Source of the DNA: Rhodopirellula baltica SH 1
GTDB lineage: Bacteria > Planctomycetota > Planctomycetia > Pirellulales > Pirellulaceae
NCBI RefSeq assembly: GCF_000196115.1
Contig: NC_005027.1
Location: 7,064,001 to 7,128,000, forward strand
Length of the DNA stretch: 64,000 nucleotides
Reading direction: 5' to 3'
Part shown: positions 10,092 through 20,959 of the stretch, in pieces
Numbering within the stretch: the first letter of the stretch is position 1
How the letters are laid out: every line of letters starts with the position of its first letter
Notes under the pieces: model-generated
Told to the model about the DNA's origin: nothing
The model's input: only the letters and a program-made list of their open reading frames with translations
The model's database searches: none
Program-made: the position numbers and the translations under genes

Positions 10092-11603
10092 ATGACGATG
10101 CACAACCCGTTACCGAAAATCAGCACCGGCAACCCGCCACTGGATGATATCCTGCACGGCGGACTGACCGCGGATCGGTTGTACCTTGTCGAAGGGATGC
10201 CAGGCACCGGCAAGACGACACTTGCATTGCAGTTTCTGCTGGAAGGTATTCGCAACGGAGAAACCGGACTGTATGTCACGCTCTCGGAAACCAAGCAGGA
10301 GCTCGAGGGTGTCGCGACGTCGCATGGTTGGTCTTTGGATAACATTGACATCTACGAATTGATCGATACCAAGGCGACCGAAGATTCGCGTTTGCAGTAC
10401 ACGATGTTCGAGCCATCTGAAATCGAACTCAGCACCACGGTCGACGGTGTCTTGGAACGCGTCAAAGAGTTGCAGCCCACTCGGGTCGTTTTTGACTCAC
10501 TGTCCGAGATGCGTTTGTTATCGCAAGGTTCATTGCGATACCGCCGACAAATTCTTGCCCTCAAGCAATTCTTTGTTGGCCGAGGCTGCACGGTCCTTTT
10601 GCTGGACGACTATTCCGGGCTGGACGATCAGCATTTGCAAAGCATCGCTCATGGGGTCATTCGGCTGGAGCATCTGTTGTCGGACTACGGTGGCGAAAGG
10701 CGTCGGCTGCGGATCTTGAAACATCGCGGCACCAGCTTCATCGGTGGTGCCCATGACCTAAGGATCGTTCGTGGTGGATTGAAGGTCTTTCCGCGAGAAG
10801 CATCCGACCAACCCACCGAGACTGTCGAAACGCACTTGGTGGATAGCGGTAACAAAGAATTTGATGAGTTGCTCGGTGGCGGATTGAACGCGGGAACCAG
10901 TGCGTTGTTGCTAGGACCTGCCGGCGTTGGAAAATCATCCATGGCGTTGCAATTCGCGATTGCGGCGGCCGATCGAAATGAACGAGCGGTGTTGTTTCAG
11001 TTCGAGGAAAGCACGCAGTCGTTGTTTGTTCGTGCCAAAGGACTCGGGTTCAATCTGCAACAGCGTGTCGACGAGGGGTTGATCCAAATCATCAACTTGA
11101 TTCCCGGCGAAATCACCCCCAGTGAGTTTGCTTGTTTGGTACGCGACTCGGTTCAACCCGATGAACAAGGCCGCCGAGTCGGGATCGTTGCGATTGACAG
11201 CGTCAATGGTTACTTGAATGCGATGCCTCACGAGAAGTTTCTCATCATCCAAATGCATGAAATGCTTCAGTACCTCGGTAAACGTGGCATTCTCACGTTG
11301 GTCGTTGTCGCTCAGCACGGCATGCTGGGGCAAACGATGGGAACGCCGGTCGACACCAGTTACTTGGCCGATTCCGTGGTGCTGTTTCGCTATTTCGAAG
11401 CGGAGGGACAAATTCGGCAAGCGATCTCGGTCATCAAGAAACGCACCGGACGGCATGAACGCACGATTCGCGAATTCAAACTCAGTGATCAGGGTGTCGA
11501 GATTGGTCCTCCGCTGACGAAGTTCCGTGGCATTCTGACGGGGGTTCCTGAGTTCAAAGGCGAAAACGATTCGTTGATCGACAGGGAAGGTCGGCCGAGC
11601 TGA
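10092..11603 (+). CDS. KaiC-like double-domain RecA-family ATPase
   Basis: 503 residues from ATG 10092; an ATG at 10068 gives 511 residues and overlaps the kinase gene by 20 bases. Two KaiC domains are present. The first has P-loop [10 protein letters not shown] and Walker [11 protein letters not shown]. The second has [11 protein letters not shown], the paired glutamates of FQFEEST and Walker [12 protein letters not shown]. Near the end, [13 protein letters not shown] aligns with the cyanobacterial KaiC phospho-site region. The Ser431 equivalent is kept and the Thr432 equivalent is Tyr. No kaiA or kaiB is nearby, so a circadian oscillator is not implied. Its placement between two hybrid kinases suggests it acts as a signalling ATPase for them (inference). 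Confidence 0.92.
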   Translation: MTMHNPLPKISTGNPPLDDILHGGLTADRLYLVEGMPGTGKTTLALQFLLEGIRNGETGLYVTLSETKQELEGVATSHGWSLDNIDIYELIDTKATEDSRLQYTMFEPSEIELSTTVDGVLERVKELQPTRVVFDSLSEMRLLSQGSLRYRRQILALKQFFVGRGCTVLLLDDYSGLDDQHLQSIAHGVIRLEHLLSDYGGERRRLRILKHRGTSFIGGAHDLRIVRGGLKVFPREASDQPTETVETHLVDSGNKEFDELLGGGLNAGTSALLLGPAGVGKSSMALQFAIAAADRNERAVLFQFEESTQSLFVRAKGLGFNLQQRVDEGLIQIINLIPGEITPSEFACLVRDSVQPDEQGRRVGIVAIDSVNGYLNAMPHEKFLIIQMHEMLQYLGKRGILTLVVVAQHGMLGQTMGTPVDTSYLADSVVLFRYFEAEGQIRQAISVIKKRTGRHERTIREFKLSDQGVEIGPPLTKFRGILTGVPEFKGENDSLIDREGRPS

Positions 11604-14464
11604 TGGAGTCTTTACGAAAAGCAGCGATTGAGGATGAGTTGGGGAAACCAAACCCTGATCAAGACGGCAACAATCAACGAGTCGTCGCGTTTGCGCCAAC
11701 GCAGCAGGACGCCAAGCTGTGTGCCAAGATTCTGGCGGAGAACGACGTTGCGGTTTGTTGCTGCGAAACGATCGAGGGATTCGCCAACACAATCCTTGAA
11801 GGAGCCGGCATCGCATTGATCGCTCAGGAACACCTGACCGATGCGGCCATCGCGTATTTGAAAACATCGCTTGATCGACAACCCAAGTGGTCCGAGGTGC
11901 CGATTCTGGTGCTTCTTCAAGCCGGTGATCCCGATTCAAAACTATTGAAACGAGTTCTCTCGCTGGAACACGTCACGTTGATCAATCGTCCGTTGCGGAT
12001 CGCGGTCTTCATCAACACGGTACGGGCCAAATTGCGAGACCGCATGCGGCAGTTCGAAGTGCGAGATTTGCTGCTGGAAAAAGATCGAGCTCAGACGAGT
12101 CTTCGCCGAGAAGCTCGCCGATTGGACATGGCGATTCAGGCTGGCGGCATGGCGGCTTGGGAATGGAGCAAGACGCACGTCTATTGGTCCGAAGCTTTTC
12201 GTCGTTTGCATGGGTTCGGAAAAAACGTCCAGCCGAGTGAGTCAGCCATGTTCGGATCGATTGTGGAATCGGAACGCGAACAGATCGCGAATCACTGGTC
12301 CGATGCGATCGAGCAGAACGCTCCTTTCCGAAGTGAGTTTCGAATCAATCACCCCAAACTTGGCGAGCGATGGTTGGTGGCCGTCGGAGAGCCCGTCAAG
12401 GGGAAATCCGGCAAGACGCTTCGTTACACGGGATTGCAGTGGGACATCACCGAACGCAAAACCGCCGAAATGGAACTGCGTCAGTCACATGAAACGTTTC
12501 AGCGATTGATCACTGACAACCCGCAAGGTTTGTACGTTGTCGATGCAGATTTTCGTATGCGTTACGTCAGTGCCGGAGCACGAAGCGTGTTTGTCAACGC
12601 GGAGCCATTGATTGGCAAACCATTTGAAGATGTCATGCGAACGATTTGGCCCAATGATTTCGCCGAGGAAGCGATTCGAGTGTTTCGTCACACGCTCGAA
12701 ACCGGCGAGCCCTACGTTGCGCCACCGTTGGTGGAACAGCGAGTCGATACCAACGAGACCGAAGCCTACGATTGGTCGATCGAGCGAATCGTGTTGCCGG
12801 ACAACCGTCATGGTGTGGTTTGTCATTTCTATAACAACACGCAACGTCAGCTGTCGGTGGATCTGCTTCGCGAAAGTGAGCGGTACTTTCGTGAGATTGC
12901 GGATGCGTCGCCCGCGATGCTTTGGGTGACCGACGAGAACCACATGTGCACGTTCCTGTCCAAAAACTGGTACGACACGACCGGACAGACTCCAGAAGAG
13001 GGCATGGGACTGGGGTGGACAAATGCGACTCATCCCGACGACCACGCACGTGTCGGCGAGGAATTCTTGACCGCCGCGAACGCTCGCCAGGCGGTCCTGT
13101 CGGAGTACCGATTGCGAATGGCCGATGGGACCTACCGATGGGCTGTCGATGTGGGGCGGCCTCGATTCGATTCTGATGGTGTCTTTGTCGGCTACACCGG
13201 ATACGTCATCGACGTGGATGATCGAAAGGCGTTTGAGCAGTCGCTCGAACAAGCCAAGGTGATTGCGGAGAATGCGAACCGATCGCGAGGCGAATTTCTG
13301 GCCAACATGTCGCACGAGATTCGAACTCCGATGGCGGCCATTCTCGGCCACGCGGATATTCTGAAGGATCACTTGAGGGATCCCGACAACATTCAGGTGG
13401 TCGAAACGATCCGCCGGAACGGGAACTTCTTGTTGAACATCATCAACGACATCTTGGATCTGTCCAAGATTGATTCGGGCAAGATGCAGCTGGAAACCGA
13501 TCGAGTTCGGCCCGATGGTTTGCTGGCGGAGGTCCGCTCGTTGATGGATGTCCGAGCGTCTGAAAAGCATCTGCCACTGAAGATCGAATTTGACGGTCCG
13601 ATCCCGGATCTGATCGAAACCGATGCGGTTCGACTGCGGCAAATCCTTTTGAACTTGGTCGGCAACGCGATCAAATTCACGGACTCAGGTGAAGTCAAAA
13701 TTCTGGTGGGCTATGACGGCCCCGGGAAGCGTGCTGCAGAGATTGATCAATCAGATCCATCGAAGTTGCAATCGCCGGTCGCGGGCACTTGCCGATTGAT
13801 CTTTCAAATTGTCGACACCGGAATCGGAATCAAACCAGAAGATCAAGCGTCGTTGTTTGAACCGTTTGTGCAAGCGGACAGCACATCGACGCGATCCTTT
13901 GGTGGGACCGGATTGGGACTGGCAATCTGTCGCCGTCTAGCACACGCGTTGGGCGGGGATGTCTCGGTCGAAAGCACCTATGGCAAGGGCAGCAAATTCA
14001 CTTTAACGATCGAAGCGGTATCGTCGGGACGGCTGGTGGAACCAAACTTGTTGATCGATGTTTCGGCTGAAAAGATCAAAGAGGAAATTCGACTCTCCGC
14101 CAATATCTTGGTGGTCGATGACCGTCGCGATATCCGCTATCTCGCTCAGCACTTCATCGAGAAAGCCGGCGGGACCGTTGTCACAGCCACCAATGGTCAA
14201 GAAGCCATCGACACCATCTTTGCCGAGCCGAAGGCTGAGATCGACTTGATCGTGATGGACATGCAGATGCCGGTCTTAGACGGGTACGATGCCACGGCCG
14301 AGCTGCGTCGTCGAGGTTGTGAACTGCCCGTCATTGCGTTGACCGCGAATGCGATGAAGAGTGATCGTGATGAATGCTTGGCAGCCGGCTGCACTGACTA
14401 CACTACCAAGCCACTCGACAGCCAAAAACTGATCGCGATGATCGATCGGTTGCTGAAGTCGTAG
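11603..14464 (+). CDS. Hybrid sensor histidine kinase (REC-like N-terminus, PAS repeats, HisKA, receiver)
   Basis: 953 residues. The ATG shares its A with the TGA of the KaiC-like gene (TGATG), indicating translational coupling. Residues about 25-155 resemble a receiver fold ([18 protein letters not shown]) but lack a clear phospho-acceptor Asp, so it may be a pseudo-receiver. Three PAS units follow at about 170-290, 295-420 and 425-550. HisKA contains [16 protein letters not shown] with His571. The HATPase domain has [11 protein letters not shown] and [14 protein letters not shown]. The C-terminal receiver starts [11 protein letters not shown] with Asp886 in [13 protein letters not shown]. 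Phosphate probably passes between this kinase, its partner kinase and the KaiC-like protein, but the direction is not readable from sequence. Confidence 0.92.
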   Translation: MESLRKAAIEDELGKPNPDQDGNNQRVVAFAPTQQDAKLCAKILAENDVAVCCCETIEGFANTILEGAGIALIAQEHLTDAAIAYLKTSLDRQPKWSEVPILVLLQAGDPDSKLLKRVLSLEHVTLINRPLRIAVFINTVRAKLRDRMRQFEVRDLLLEKDRAQTSLRREARRLDMAIQAGGMAAWEWSKTHVYWSEAFRRLHGFGKNVQPSESAMFGSIVESEREQIANHWSDAIEQNAPFRSEFRINHPKLGERWLVAVGEPVKGKSGKTLRYTGLQWDITERKTAEMELRQSHETFQRLITDNPQGLYVVDADFRMRYVSAGARSVFVNAEPLIGKPFEDVMRTIWPNDFAEEAIRVFRHTLETGEPYVAPPLVEQRVDTNETEAYDWSIERIVLPDNRHGVVCHFYNNTQRQLSVDLLRESERYFREIADASPAMLWVTDENHMCTFLSKNWYDTTGQTPEEGMGLGWTNATHPDDHARVGEEFLTAANARQAVLSEYRLRMADGTYRWAVDVGRPRFDSDGVFVGYTGYVIDVDDRKAFEQSLEQAKVIAENANRSRGEFLANMSHEIRTPMAAILGHADILKDHLRDPDNIQVVETIRRNGNFLLNIINDILDLSKIDSGKMQLETDRVRPDGLLAEVRSLMDVRASEKHLPLKIEFDGPIPDLIETDAVRLRQILLNLVGNAIKFTDSGEVKILVGYDGPGKRAAEIDQSDPSKLQSPVAGTCRLIFQIVDTGIGIKPEDQASLFEPFVQADSTSTRSFGGTGLGLAICRRLAHALGGDVSVESTYGKGSKFTLTIEAVSSGRLVEPNLLIDVSAEKIKEEIRLSANILVVDDRRDIRYLAQHFIEKAGGTVVTATNGQEAIDTIFAEPKAEIDLIVMDMQMPVLDGYDATAELRRRGCELPVIALTANAMKSDRDECLAAGCTDYTTKPLDSQKLIAMIDRLLKS

Positions 14465-14585
14465 CATCTGCTTCGTTGAACGGGGCGGTTCGACCAAACC
14501 CAATTCTGCTCAAGAGACAAAATCTCGCGATGGCTTGGGCTTTGCTATCTTTCCGAGCAGAGATCGAGAGGATGCGACTCGCGTG

Positions 14586-14708
14586 GTCGACTGAGGCCCT
14601 CAGTCGACAAAGAAGAGGCGTGGTCCTCTTCGTGGTCGTCCCATTCGACTTGGAACCAGAGGTTCTGGTTAATCGACGAGTTGGGCCGACTCAAGGGCCT
14701 GAGTCGGC
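14586..14708. repeat. Array of four consecutive perfect hairpins
   Basis: Four stem-loops follow one another in 123 bases. 14586-14608: 10-11 bp stem around GCC. 14612-14631: 7 bp stem GAAGAGG/CCTCTTC. 14654-14670: 7 bp stem AACCAGA/TCTGGTT. 14685-14708: 9 bp stem GCCGACTCA/TGAGTCGGC. The first and last share the GACT(G/C)A-type stem. The last one contains the stop codon of the leftward thioredoxin-like gene. No T-tract follows, so this is not a simple terminator array; a REP-like element or structured RNA is possible. Confidence 0.75.
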
Positions 14709-15233
14709 TACATGTTGAGTGGCTTCGAAACCACCGCTCAGCGAATGCGACGAATCAAGCAATTCGAGGATGACCGGTTGGCTGATGCCTCCTGCTCGCC
14801 AATCCAACGCCTGCCCTTGTGAGTTGCAAACGATGGTGACCGGCGGACCTTGAATGTTGTAGGCGTCCATGACTTCTGCGTTTTTGGGATCGCCCACGTC
14901 GATCGCTACTGGAACGAACTCCGCATTGACCAATTGCATCACCTGGGGATCAGCCCAAACTTGACGCTTCATGACGCGGCAGGGAACGCACCAGTTGGCA
15001 GTGAAAGAGAGAAGGATCGGTTTGTCGGCCTTAGCTGCTTGCCGCTTCGCCGAAGCGTAGTCTTTCGCCCAAGCGATCTCGTTCGCGGGAACGTAGAAGC
15101 AATGCCAAGCATAGCCGAGTGAAACAACAAGAAACGTCAGCCAGAAGCAGCGCCAGAAATGAAACCGGGGTTTTCGCGTGGGGCTTGGATCCATCGTCTC
15201 ATCGGATGGAAGCTCGGAGTCTTGATCTTTCAT
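14691..15233 (-). CDS. Membrane-anchored thioredoxin-like protein
   Basis: 180 residues from ATG 15233 (frame open to 15314). Residues about 25-45 (FWRCFWLTFLVVSLGYAW) form one membrane anchor. The rest is a thioredoxin fold with active site NWCVPCRVMK, in which W-C-x-P-C is the redox pair, and a later cis-Pro region GPPVTIVCNSQG. It resembles the C-terminal domain of DsbD or DUF255-type thioredoxins and probably reduces or protects disulfides outside the cytoplasm. Its stop lies inside a hairpin, and it converges with the second hybrid kinase gene. Partner proteins are not evident in the window. Confidence 0.85.
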   Translation of the reverse strand: MKDQDSELPSDETMDPSPTRKPRFHFWRCFWLTFLVVSLGYAWHCFYVPANEIAWAKDYASAKRQAAKADKPILLSFTANWCVPCRVMKRQVWADPQVMQLVNAEFVPVAIDVGDPKNAEVMDAYNIQGPPVTIVCNSQGQALDWRAGGISQPVILELLDSSHSLSGGFEATQHVADSGP

Positions 15234-15314
15234 GTGTGGTTCTCGATTGACGGTCGGGTAAGTCCTCAACCTGACACCCGCCATTTCGCCACGCTGCCCG
15301 ACACCGATTTTCAA

Positions 15315-15641
15315 AATAATTCATTCGCGCAATGCTGATTCAGATCTACCCGCCGTTCAGCGACCAAAGCTTCGCCGCTCCTCGCCCATTTTCGATGGAG
15401 AATCGCGGGCGAATCAGAAGCAGGCGACGAGGCTTGAAGCATCGTTCCGTCTTGGCTGCCACCAACTCGCTACACCGAAGTCGGCCAACGGAGCACGCCA
15501 GTCTGACATCTCGAATGGCAGGCGACGAGTTCACTGCACCTCTTTCGCTTCTTCCCCAACACACTTGCCCATCCACGGCAACTGACTAAGCTGCCAATTC
15601 GGTAGCAGCACACTTTTCTCTGCCTCATCAGTCACGCTTTT
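15315..15641. other. Intergenic region without recognised content
   Basis: About 330 bases between the thioredoxin-like gene and the end of the subtilase gene. Open frames on both strands are short and of unnatural composition. I see no strong hairpin plus T-run. Confidence 0.4.
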
Positions 15642-17692
15642 TTAGATGATCGTCGAGATGGCAATCGCGTTTTCGATCGGCGTGTAGAGGTCTGTCTGGA
15701 CGTCGTCGGTTTCAATCGAAATGATCAACGCGTACCGCGTCTCGCTGTCATGATATCCCAGATGAGGACGTTCTTTCCACCATCCTGTGACCGGCACAAC
15801 GGCAACAAGATTGGCGGCTGCGAGATCTGCGGCGGTGCCGATCCACGTGTCGCTGTGCACCGAGCCTTTGCATCGAAGGTTTCGCCCCATCACCCATTTC
15901 CGGTCATCCCGATCTGACTGGTAGCCTTCATCCTCTTCGCGAGCGGACGCTGTTAGACGCTTTCGGAATTCTTCGTCAGTGTCGGCGGGCCGCTTCACAT
16001 CGAAACGCAGTCCGTGGGATTGGTAGCGATGTTTCTTGGTCCAGCCACGACGGCCGGGACTCGGTTGGATGAAATAAGACAGGGTGATCTTCAGTCGAAC
16101 TTCTGCTTCGCCAAGGTCTGCCAAAACCTCGCTGGGCCATGGCAATCGATGAAAGTGCATGTCCTTCGTTTTGACCCTCGCGGTCGTCTTAACGAACGGT
16201 TGTATTTGTGATTCGATGATCATTGTCGCCGAATGATTGGCACTTCGCGAAGCCGAATCGAAGTTGGGAACCCCGTATCCGAAGGTTCGCAAGAGCGTTT
16301 CCCGACTTGTACCTTGAACCATCTGGTGCATGGCTTCGGTCCAAGTTGCCGAATGGACGATCAACGCACGAATCGTTTCTGGCCATAAGCGTGGGTACTC
16401 AGCCCACAATCGTGCGGCAAACCGCGACGCCAAAGCGGCGGCGGCACTCGTATCACCCGTCGTGGTTAGCAAGCTTCCGTTATGATCAAGTCGAGTGGTT
16501 AGTAGCGAAAGATCGTCGGCAAAGTCGGCATCGCCGGTGGTTGGGTTTCGAAGCATGTTGCCTGCCTCCATCACAATCTCAGGCTTGATCGGCCAACTCT
16601 TGTCCTCCCAGATTCGAGACGTTCGGCTGGCAGGACTCAGCGAGCCGCCCACGGCAAGACGCTCCCATTCTTCGAGACCGCTTTGGCGAATCGACTGTTT
16701 CTCGGTGTAGCCACCGACCGTGATCGCGTTCCAGCTTTGTCCCGGATCTTCGATTCCCTCGACAAAATTGCGATCGGGATATTCTCGACGCTGCTCAATT
16801 GACAAGTTCCCTGCCGATATGATGAAGAGCCGATGACTACTCTCTTCATCCATCGCTGCAGCAGATTGGTCGATCGCAGCGGACCACGATGATGGATAGC
16901 CCTCATCCCGGGCTTGCGCCGTTACCGTTAGGCAGAAGCTACGGCAGTTGTTCTCGGGCGAAGCAATGGCAATCCGATTAGCCGCCTGCTGTGTCATTGC
17001 GCCCCACAACGCTGGATCGGATGTTGTACCCAATCCCATGATTTTAACGGATTCAATACGGTGGCTAAGAGAGATCACGTGTGTTTGGTTCAAGACTTCT
17101 GTTAGGCAGCCATAAAGAGCGATGCCCGCCATTTCCGTTCCGTGCCCCACGCGATCAGAAGCCGACCAACTGGGATTGACCGTCAAGACATGGTTTTCGT
17201 CGATCGATTGCTGCAATAGCGGATGCGCGCGATTGACTCCCGTATCTAGATGGCAAACGGATGGCGACGCAGGAACTGCAACGGTGATTCTTTCTAGAGC
17301 TTCGTCGATGTATTCGGCCTGATCGACTGCCGGTAATTCGAGAAGCTCACTGGACAACAGCTTCGCAAGCCGGACTTCTGCCAGATGTTCAAATAGATTC
17401 GGAATCGACTTCAGTTGATTGGCGGATGCCCTCGCAAGAACCACCATCCGTTCGGGAAAACGGAGCTTTTCGGTCGCAACCGTTATCCCGAGGGATTGAG
17501 CGTCGGCCTGAAAAAGACTAGCGACTTCGGGCTCGTTCTCGCTGCTAAGCCATAACTCCCACCAATACTCAATATCTTCCTCGGCAGGAAAGCTTCCTGC
17601 GTCACTCCAAAACGACTTTAAGGACGCGAGGCGAATCTGGCTGATGCCTTCGATCAAGTCTTGATGCCTTGGACGCGGTTTTTTGCCCGACC
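15642..17692 (-). pseudogene. Subtilisin-like (S8) protease, C-terminal part, IetS-like, split by an IS
   Basis: This is the main body (683 residues) of a subtilase whose 5' part lies at 19244-19645. Joining across the target site restores one frame: ...YATEL then GSGKKPRPRHQ. The catalytic triad is present: Asp in VCHLDTGVNR (about 285), His in VGHGTEMAG (about 319) and Ser in TTGDTSAAAA (about 551), numbered from ATG 19645 in the rebuilt 818-residue protein. No signal peptide is seen. With the adjacent AAA ATPase the pair matches IetA/IetS, described as a plasmid-stability toxin-antitoxin and a phage-defence module. In this genome the protease should be non-functional unless the fragment is expressed alone. 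Confidence 0.88.
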
Positions 17693-17696
17693 CTAA
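17693..17696. repeat. Left target-site duplication CTAA
   Basis: CTAA directly precedes the left inverted repeat of the IS, matching the copy at 19240-19243. Confidence 0.88.
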
Positions 17697-19239
17697 TACT
17701 ACAGCGCTAAATGGTGTTGTAGAGGGCCGGGCTTTTCGCTGAGAATAGCAGCTGGAGATTTTGTTTGCTGCACGGAGAGCTTGGCATGGATGTCGCTGAA
17801 CTGGAACAACTCGAAGATCGGTTAAATGCTTACTTGGCTCGCTTTGGCGATTGTTTTCGACGAAGCGACACGAGGGCTCATTTGACGACCTATGTCCGTG
17901 GTCAACTTTCCGACCTGGACGCCAAGAGTGTGGAGCCGATTGCGTTGCAAGCCGGTACACCGGTGCGAACCTTGCAGGAATTTATCGCCCAGCATCGGTG
18001 GGACGAAGATGGACTTCGCAGGAGGCTGATCCACATCGTCCGTGATGAGCATGTCAACAAGAACACTGTCGCGATCATTGACGAAACCAGCGACGTCAAG
18101 AAGGGCGACAAAACGCCTGGCGTGCAACGACAGTGGTGCGGCAAAGTCGGCAAGCAGGAGAACTGTATCGTCACGGTTCATCTGGCTGCGGCGAACGAAG
18201 ACTTTCACTGCATGGTCGATGGTGAACTGTTCCTCCCCGAGAGCTGGAGTAACGACCGCGAGCGTTGTGCCGCCGCCGGCATTCCCGATGAGATGGTCTA
18301 TCGCCCCAAGTGGCAGATCGCGTTGGAATTGCTTGATCGCAGTAAGGAGGAGGGGATTGAATATCCTTGGCTAACCGCTGACGAAGGCTACGGCGGTAAA
18401 CCTGGATTCCTGGAAGCTCTTGCCGACCGCGATCAGAAGTTTGTGCTTGAAGTGCCGCGAACGTTTTCGGTTTGGGAGAAGCATCCCGAAGTGACCGAGC
18501 AGCCCTATCGCAAGGGCGGCCGCGGCCGAGGTCGCAAGACACCCCGCGTCAAGAGCGGGGAAAGTTCGCCGCGAAGTGTTGAAACAGTGTTCTGGCACGG
18601 CGAAGCGATGAAAGCGAAACGCTGGAAACGCTACCGCGTCAAAGACGGCGAGAAAGGTCCCATCATCTGGGAAGCCAAGCGGGTTCGCGTCACACTCAAA
18701 GGCAGCGACGGACTACCGGGGCTGTCTCTGTGGTTGGTGGTCGCGAGAAACGTGCTTGACGGCGAACTGAAATTCTTCGTCAGCAACGCGAGCGAGTTCG
18801 CTTCGATGGCGATGCTGCTACAGGTTGCGTTTCAGCGATGGCGAGTGGAACGTTGTTTCGAGGATCAGAAACAAGAGGTCGGCTTAGACTGTTACGAGGG
18901 GCGCCGATATTTGGGTCTGAAACGCCACTTGATCATCACGTCGTTGAGCTATCTGTTTCTTTCGCAAACCTGCCAGCAGGAGCGGGAAAAAAAATCCGGA
19001 GTGGACAATTCAGCAAATTCGCGACGCGGTCGACGCAATCGTTGTCAGCTGGTCACTCCCTCGTGAGAGTCGTCGCATGTTGCTTGATCAGGTCGCCTCA
19101 CGGATCAACTACCATCAATCACGCAACGTAGCGGCTCGCATCAGCCATACGCAAACGAAGCTCGACAGATACGCCGAACTCGGTATCGACCCCGAAAGCA
19201 TCACACGATGCCGATGGCCCAAAACTTAGCGCTGTAGTA
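17697..19239 (+). mobile_element. Complete IS701-family-like insertion sequence, 1543 bp
   Basis: The ends are perfect 14-bp inverted repeats, TACTACAGCGCTAA at 17697-17710 and its complement at 19226-19239. They are flanked by a 4-bp direct repeat CTAA at 17693-17696 and 19240-19243. A 4-bp YTAR-type duplication is characteristic of IS701. One DDE transposase fills the element. The intact ends and exact duplication indicate a fairly recent insertion. It interrupts the subtilase gene; removing the IS and one CTAA copy restores its frame. The transposase stop TAG overlaps the right inverted repeat. Confidence 0.93.
17786..19229 (+). CDS. IS701-like DDE transposase with a frame break at an A8 run
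   Basis: Starting at ATG 17786 (GGAG upstream), frame 0 encodes 426 residues to 19066. Likely catalytic acids are Asp in AIIDETSDVKKG, Asp in WLTADEGYGG and Glu in WRVERCFEDQKQE. After eight A residues at 18987-18994, frame 0 turns into an Arg/Ser-rich tail. The +1 frame instead gives a natural-looking C-terminus (NPEWTIQQIRDAV, then MLLDQVASRINYHQSRN) that ends at the TAG inside the right inverted repeat. A seven-A run would join both parts into about 480 residues. This may be programmed slippage, a disabling indel or a sequencing error. Only the last 80 residues are affected and the DDE core is intact. Confidence 0.88.
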
Positions 19240-19243
19240 CTAA
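19240..19243. repeat. Right target-site duplication CTAA
   Basis: CTAA directly follows the right inverted repeat of the IS. In the broken subtilase gene it is the complement of the TTAG spanning Leu141 (TTG numbering) and the next codon. Confidence 0.88.
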
Positions 19244-19645
19244 CTCTGTCGCATATTGTTCGCATCGCTTGATAAAGAACCCCATTTGTCCATCGGGGAC
19301 AAATACCGTTGCGTGGATCCTTCCGTCTTCATCGCGTCGGACGGATCGAAGTTCGATGCGGCTCGTACGATAACCAAGACTATCCGATTTTAAATCGAAT
19401 CCTACAGCTCCGGAGAACTCGAGAACTTTCCCACGGATTGCGTCGGTCCTGTCGACGTTTTGCTTATCGTTGACTTCTTCGCCGGCCGCCTCAATGGATT
19501 TGATTTGTCGGATCAAGTCTTTGGAGTGGGGAATGCGGTCCCGCGGAGGTCCGTTGAAGGCGCGGCTACCTTTAACCTCGCGTGGATAGACGTAGTCTTC
19601 CCTCTTGACCGTTCCTCTAGGGAACAGGTGCGGTAACGATGCCAT
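19244..19645 (-). pseudogene. Subtilisin-like (S8) protease, N-terminal part
   Basis: First 134 or so residues of the IS-split subtilase, read leftward from ATG 19645, with GGGG 5 bases upstream; a TTG at 19663 is also in frame. It begins MASLPHLFPRGTVKREDY and reaches RCEQYATEL, where the IS enters. With the IS in place the frame continues four codons into the IS end (V-L-Q-R) and stops at a TAA. This region precedes the catalytic domain and may act as a pro-region or recognition domain (inference). It lies 30 bases after the ATPase gene on the same strand. Confidence 0.85.
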
Positions 19646-19675
19646 TGACCCCAGCTCACTCAATCAACGAGAAGA

Positions 19676-20662
19676 TTATTCATTCGGCGATCGAGCTAAC
19701 TGACGTTCGTTCAGAACCGCCGCTAACTGACTGGTCGTCACTTTCGTTCGATCGTCGATCACACATTGCTTCGCGGCGTCGTCGCAGGCCCGAGCGATCT
19801 CGGCGTGACTAAGCCCCTCTGCCGCAGATTGTATCTTGTTCCAACCCACACGAGAGGGGAGGAACGCGTGAAGGCGATTGCGGATCAAAGACTCTGCTTC
19901 TTGCTGTGATGGCCGCGAGTAACGGACCACGTCATCGAAACGGCGAAATAACGCATCGTCTAACATGCCCGCAAAGTTGGTTGCCGCCAGAATCAAGCTA
20001 TCTGAATCGTCTTGTTCTAAAAACTGCAAATAGGAGTTGAGAATGCGGCGAGCTTCGCCAACATCGTTTGATGCGCCGCGATGACCTCCAATGGCATCGA
20101 ATTCATCGAAAAAATAGACACCGCGTGTGCAATGCATCGCTTCGAAGAGTAAATGCAACTTAGCAGAGGTTTCCCCCATGAACTTCGTGATCAGCCCGTG
20201 AAGCTGTACTGAAAACAAGGGCAGATGCAATTCGCCAGCAATGGCGGATGCGGTCATCGTTTTCCCACACCCCGGTGGACCGACCAATAGCAACTTTCTA
20301 CGAGCCGATAACCCATGGCTGCGCAATTTTTCTTGATGGCGGTACTCATGGATGACACGTGAGAGCGGGGTAACAGTTTCCTTCGACAGCACCATTTCTG
20401 ACAATCGGGTCTTGGGAAAGCTGGTAGCCAACAAACCCGCGAGATCTCCCGAAGGACGAGCGATCGGAACGGGACTCGATTGCCGATCATGACTTTGACG
20501 CCGTTTGACTTCGTCAACGAGATCCCGCAATTCCTTCGCTAGTTTCCCATCGCCCTTCTTTGCCGAGTTTGCAGCGATCTGCAACGCAACAGTAACGAAG
20601 TGTTCCTCGTCACCTGCGGTAAAGCTGCGTACAAGCGATTTGATTTGCTGGGCAGTAGCCAC
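19676..20662 (-). CDS. AAA+ ATPase, IetA-like partner of the subtilase
   Basis: 328 residues from a GTG start. Residues 1-70 form a charged helical N-terminus. The AAA+ core has Walker A LLVGPPGCGKTMTA, Walker B GVYFFDEFDAIGG, sensor 1 LILAATNF and an Arg-finger region DDALFRRFDD, as in SpoVK/FtsH-type ATPases. It is the first gene of a two-gene unit with the S8 protease, the order seen in ietAS. There the ATPase is reported to restrain the protease (antitoxin role). Here the ATPase gene is intact while its partner is broken, so it is probably an orphan. Confidence 0.88.
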   Translation of the reverse strand: MATAQQIKSLVRSFTAGDEEHFVTVALQIAANSAKKGDGKLAKELRDLVDEVKRRQSHDRQSSPVPIARPSGDLAGLLATSFPKTRLSEMVLSKETVTPLSRVIHEYRHQEKLRSHGLSARRKLLLVGPPGCGKTMTASAIAGELHLPLFSVQLHGLITKFMGETSAKLHLLFEAMHCTRGVYFFDEFDAIGGHRGASNDVGEARRILNSYLQFLEQDDSDSLILAATNFAGMLDDALFRRFDDVVRYSRPSQQEAESLIRNRLHAFLPSRVGWNKIQSAAEGLSHAEIARACDDAAKQCVIDDRTKVTTSQLAAVLNERQLARSPNE

Positions 20663-20959
20663 TGAACAACACGGAAACGAAGAGAGAGAGTAAATCGACC
20701 CCTTCAGTCTACTTGGTGCGATTTGGGCCGGAAACGCGTCTATCGCGAACTGAACGGTAGATACTCAATTTTGTGCCGATCAGGCAACGTCAACGCACCG
20801 TTCACGGGCCAACGGCGAGATGACAGCGATACAGCGTTGCGATCGGCATGCCTCATTTCAAATAGGGCGAAGATCTCTGGTGCGAATTCGGCAGTTCCCG
20901 CAGATTGGCGAGCGTATTGAAATGAAAAAGTTGTGTGAACGCTTTCTCAGCCATCTAGG

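Noticed and set aside
10092..11603. Circadian clock operon
   Set aside because: Only a KaiC-like gene is present; kaiA and kaiB are absent and the Thr phospho-site is Tyr.
12485..13642. 385-residue leftward open frame
   Set aside because: Antisense shadow of the second hybrid kinase, whose domains are unambiguous.
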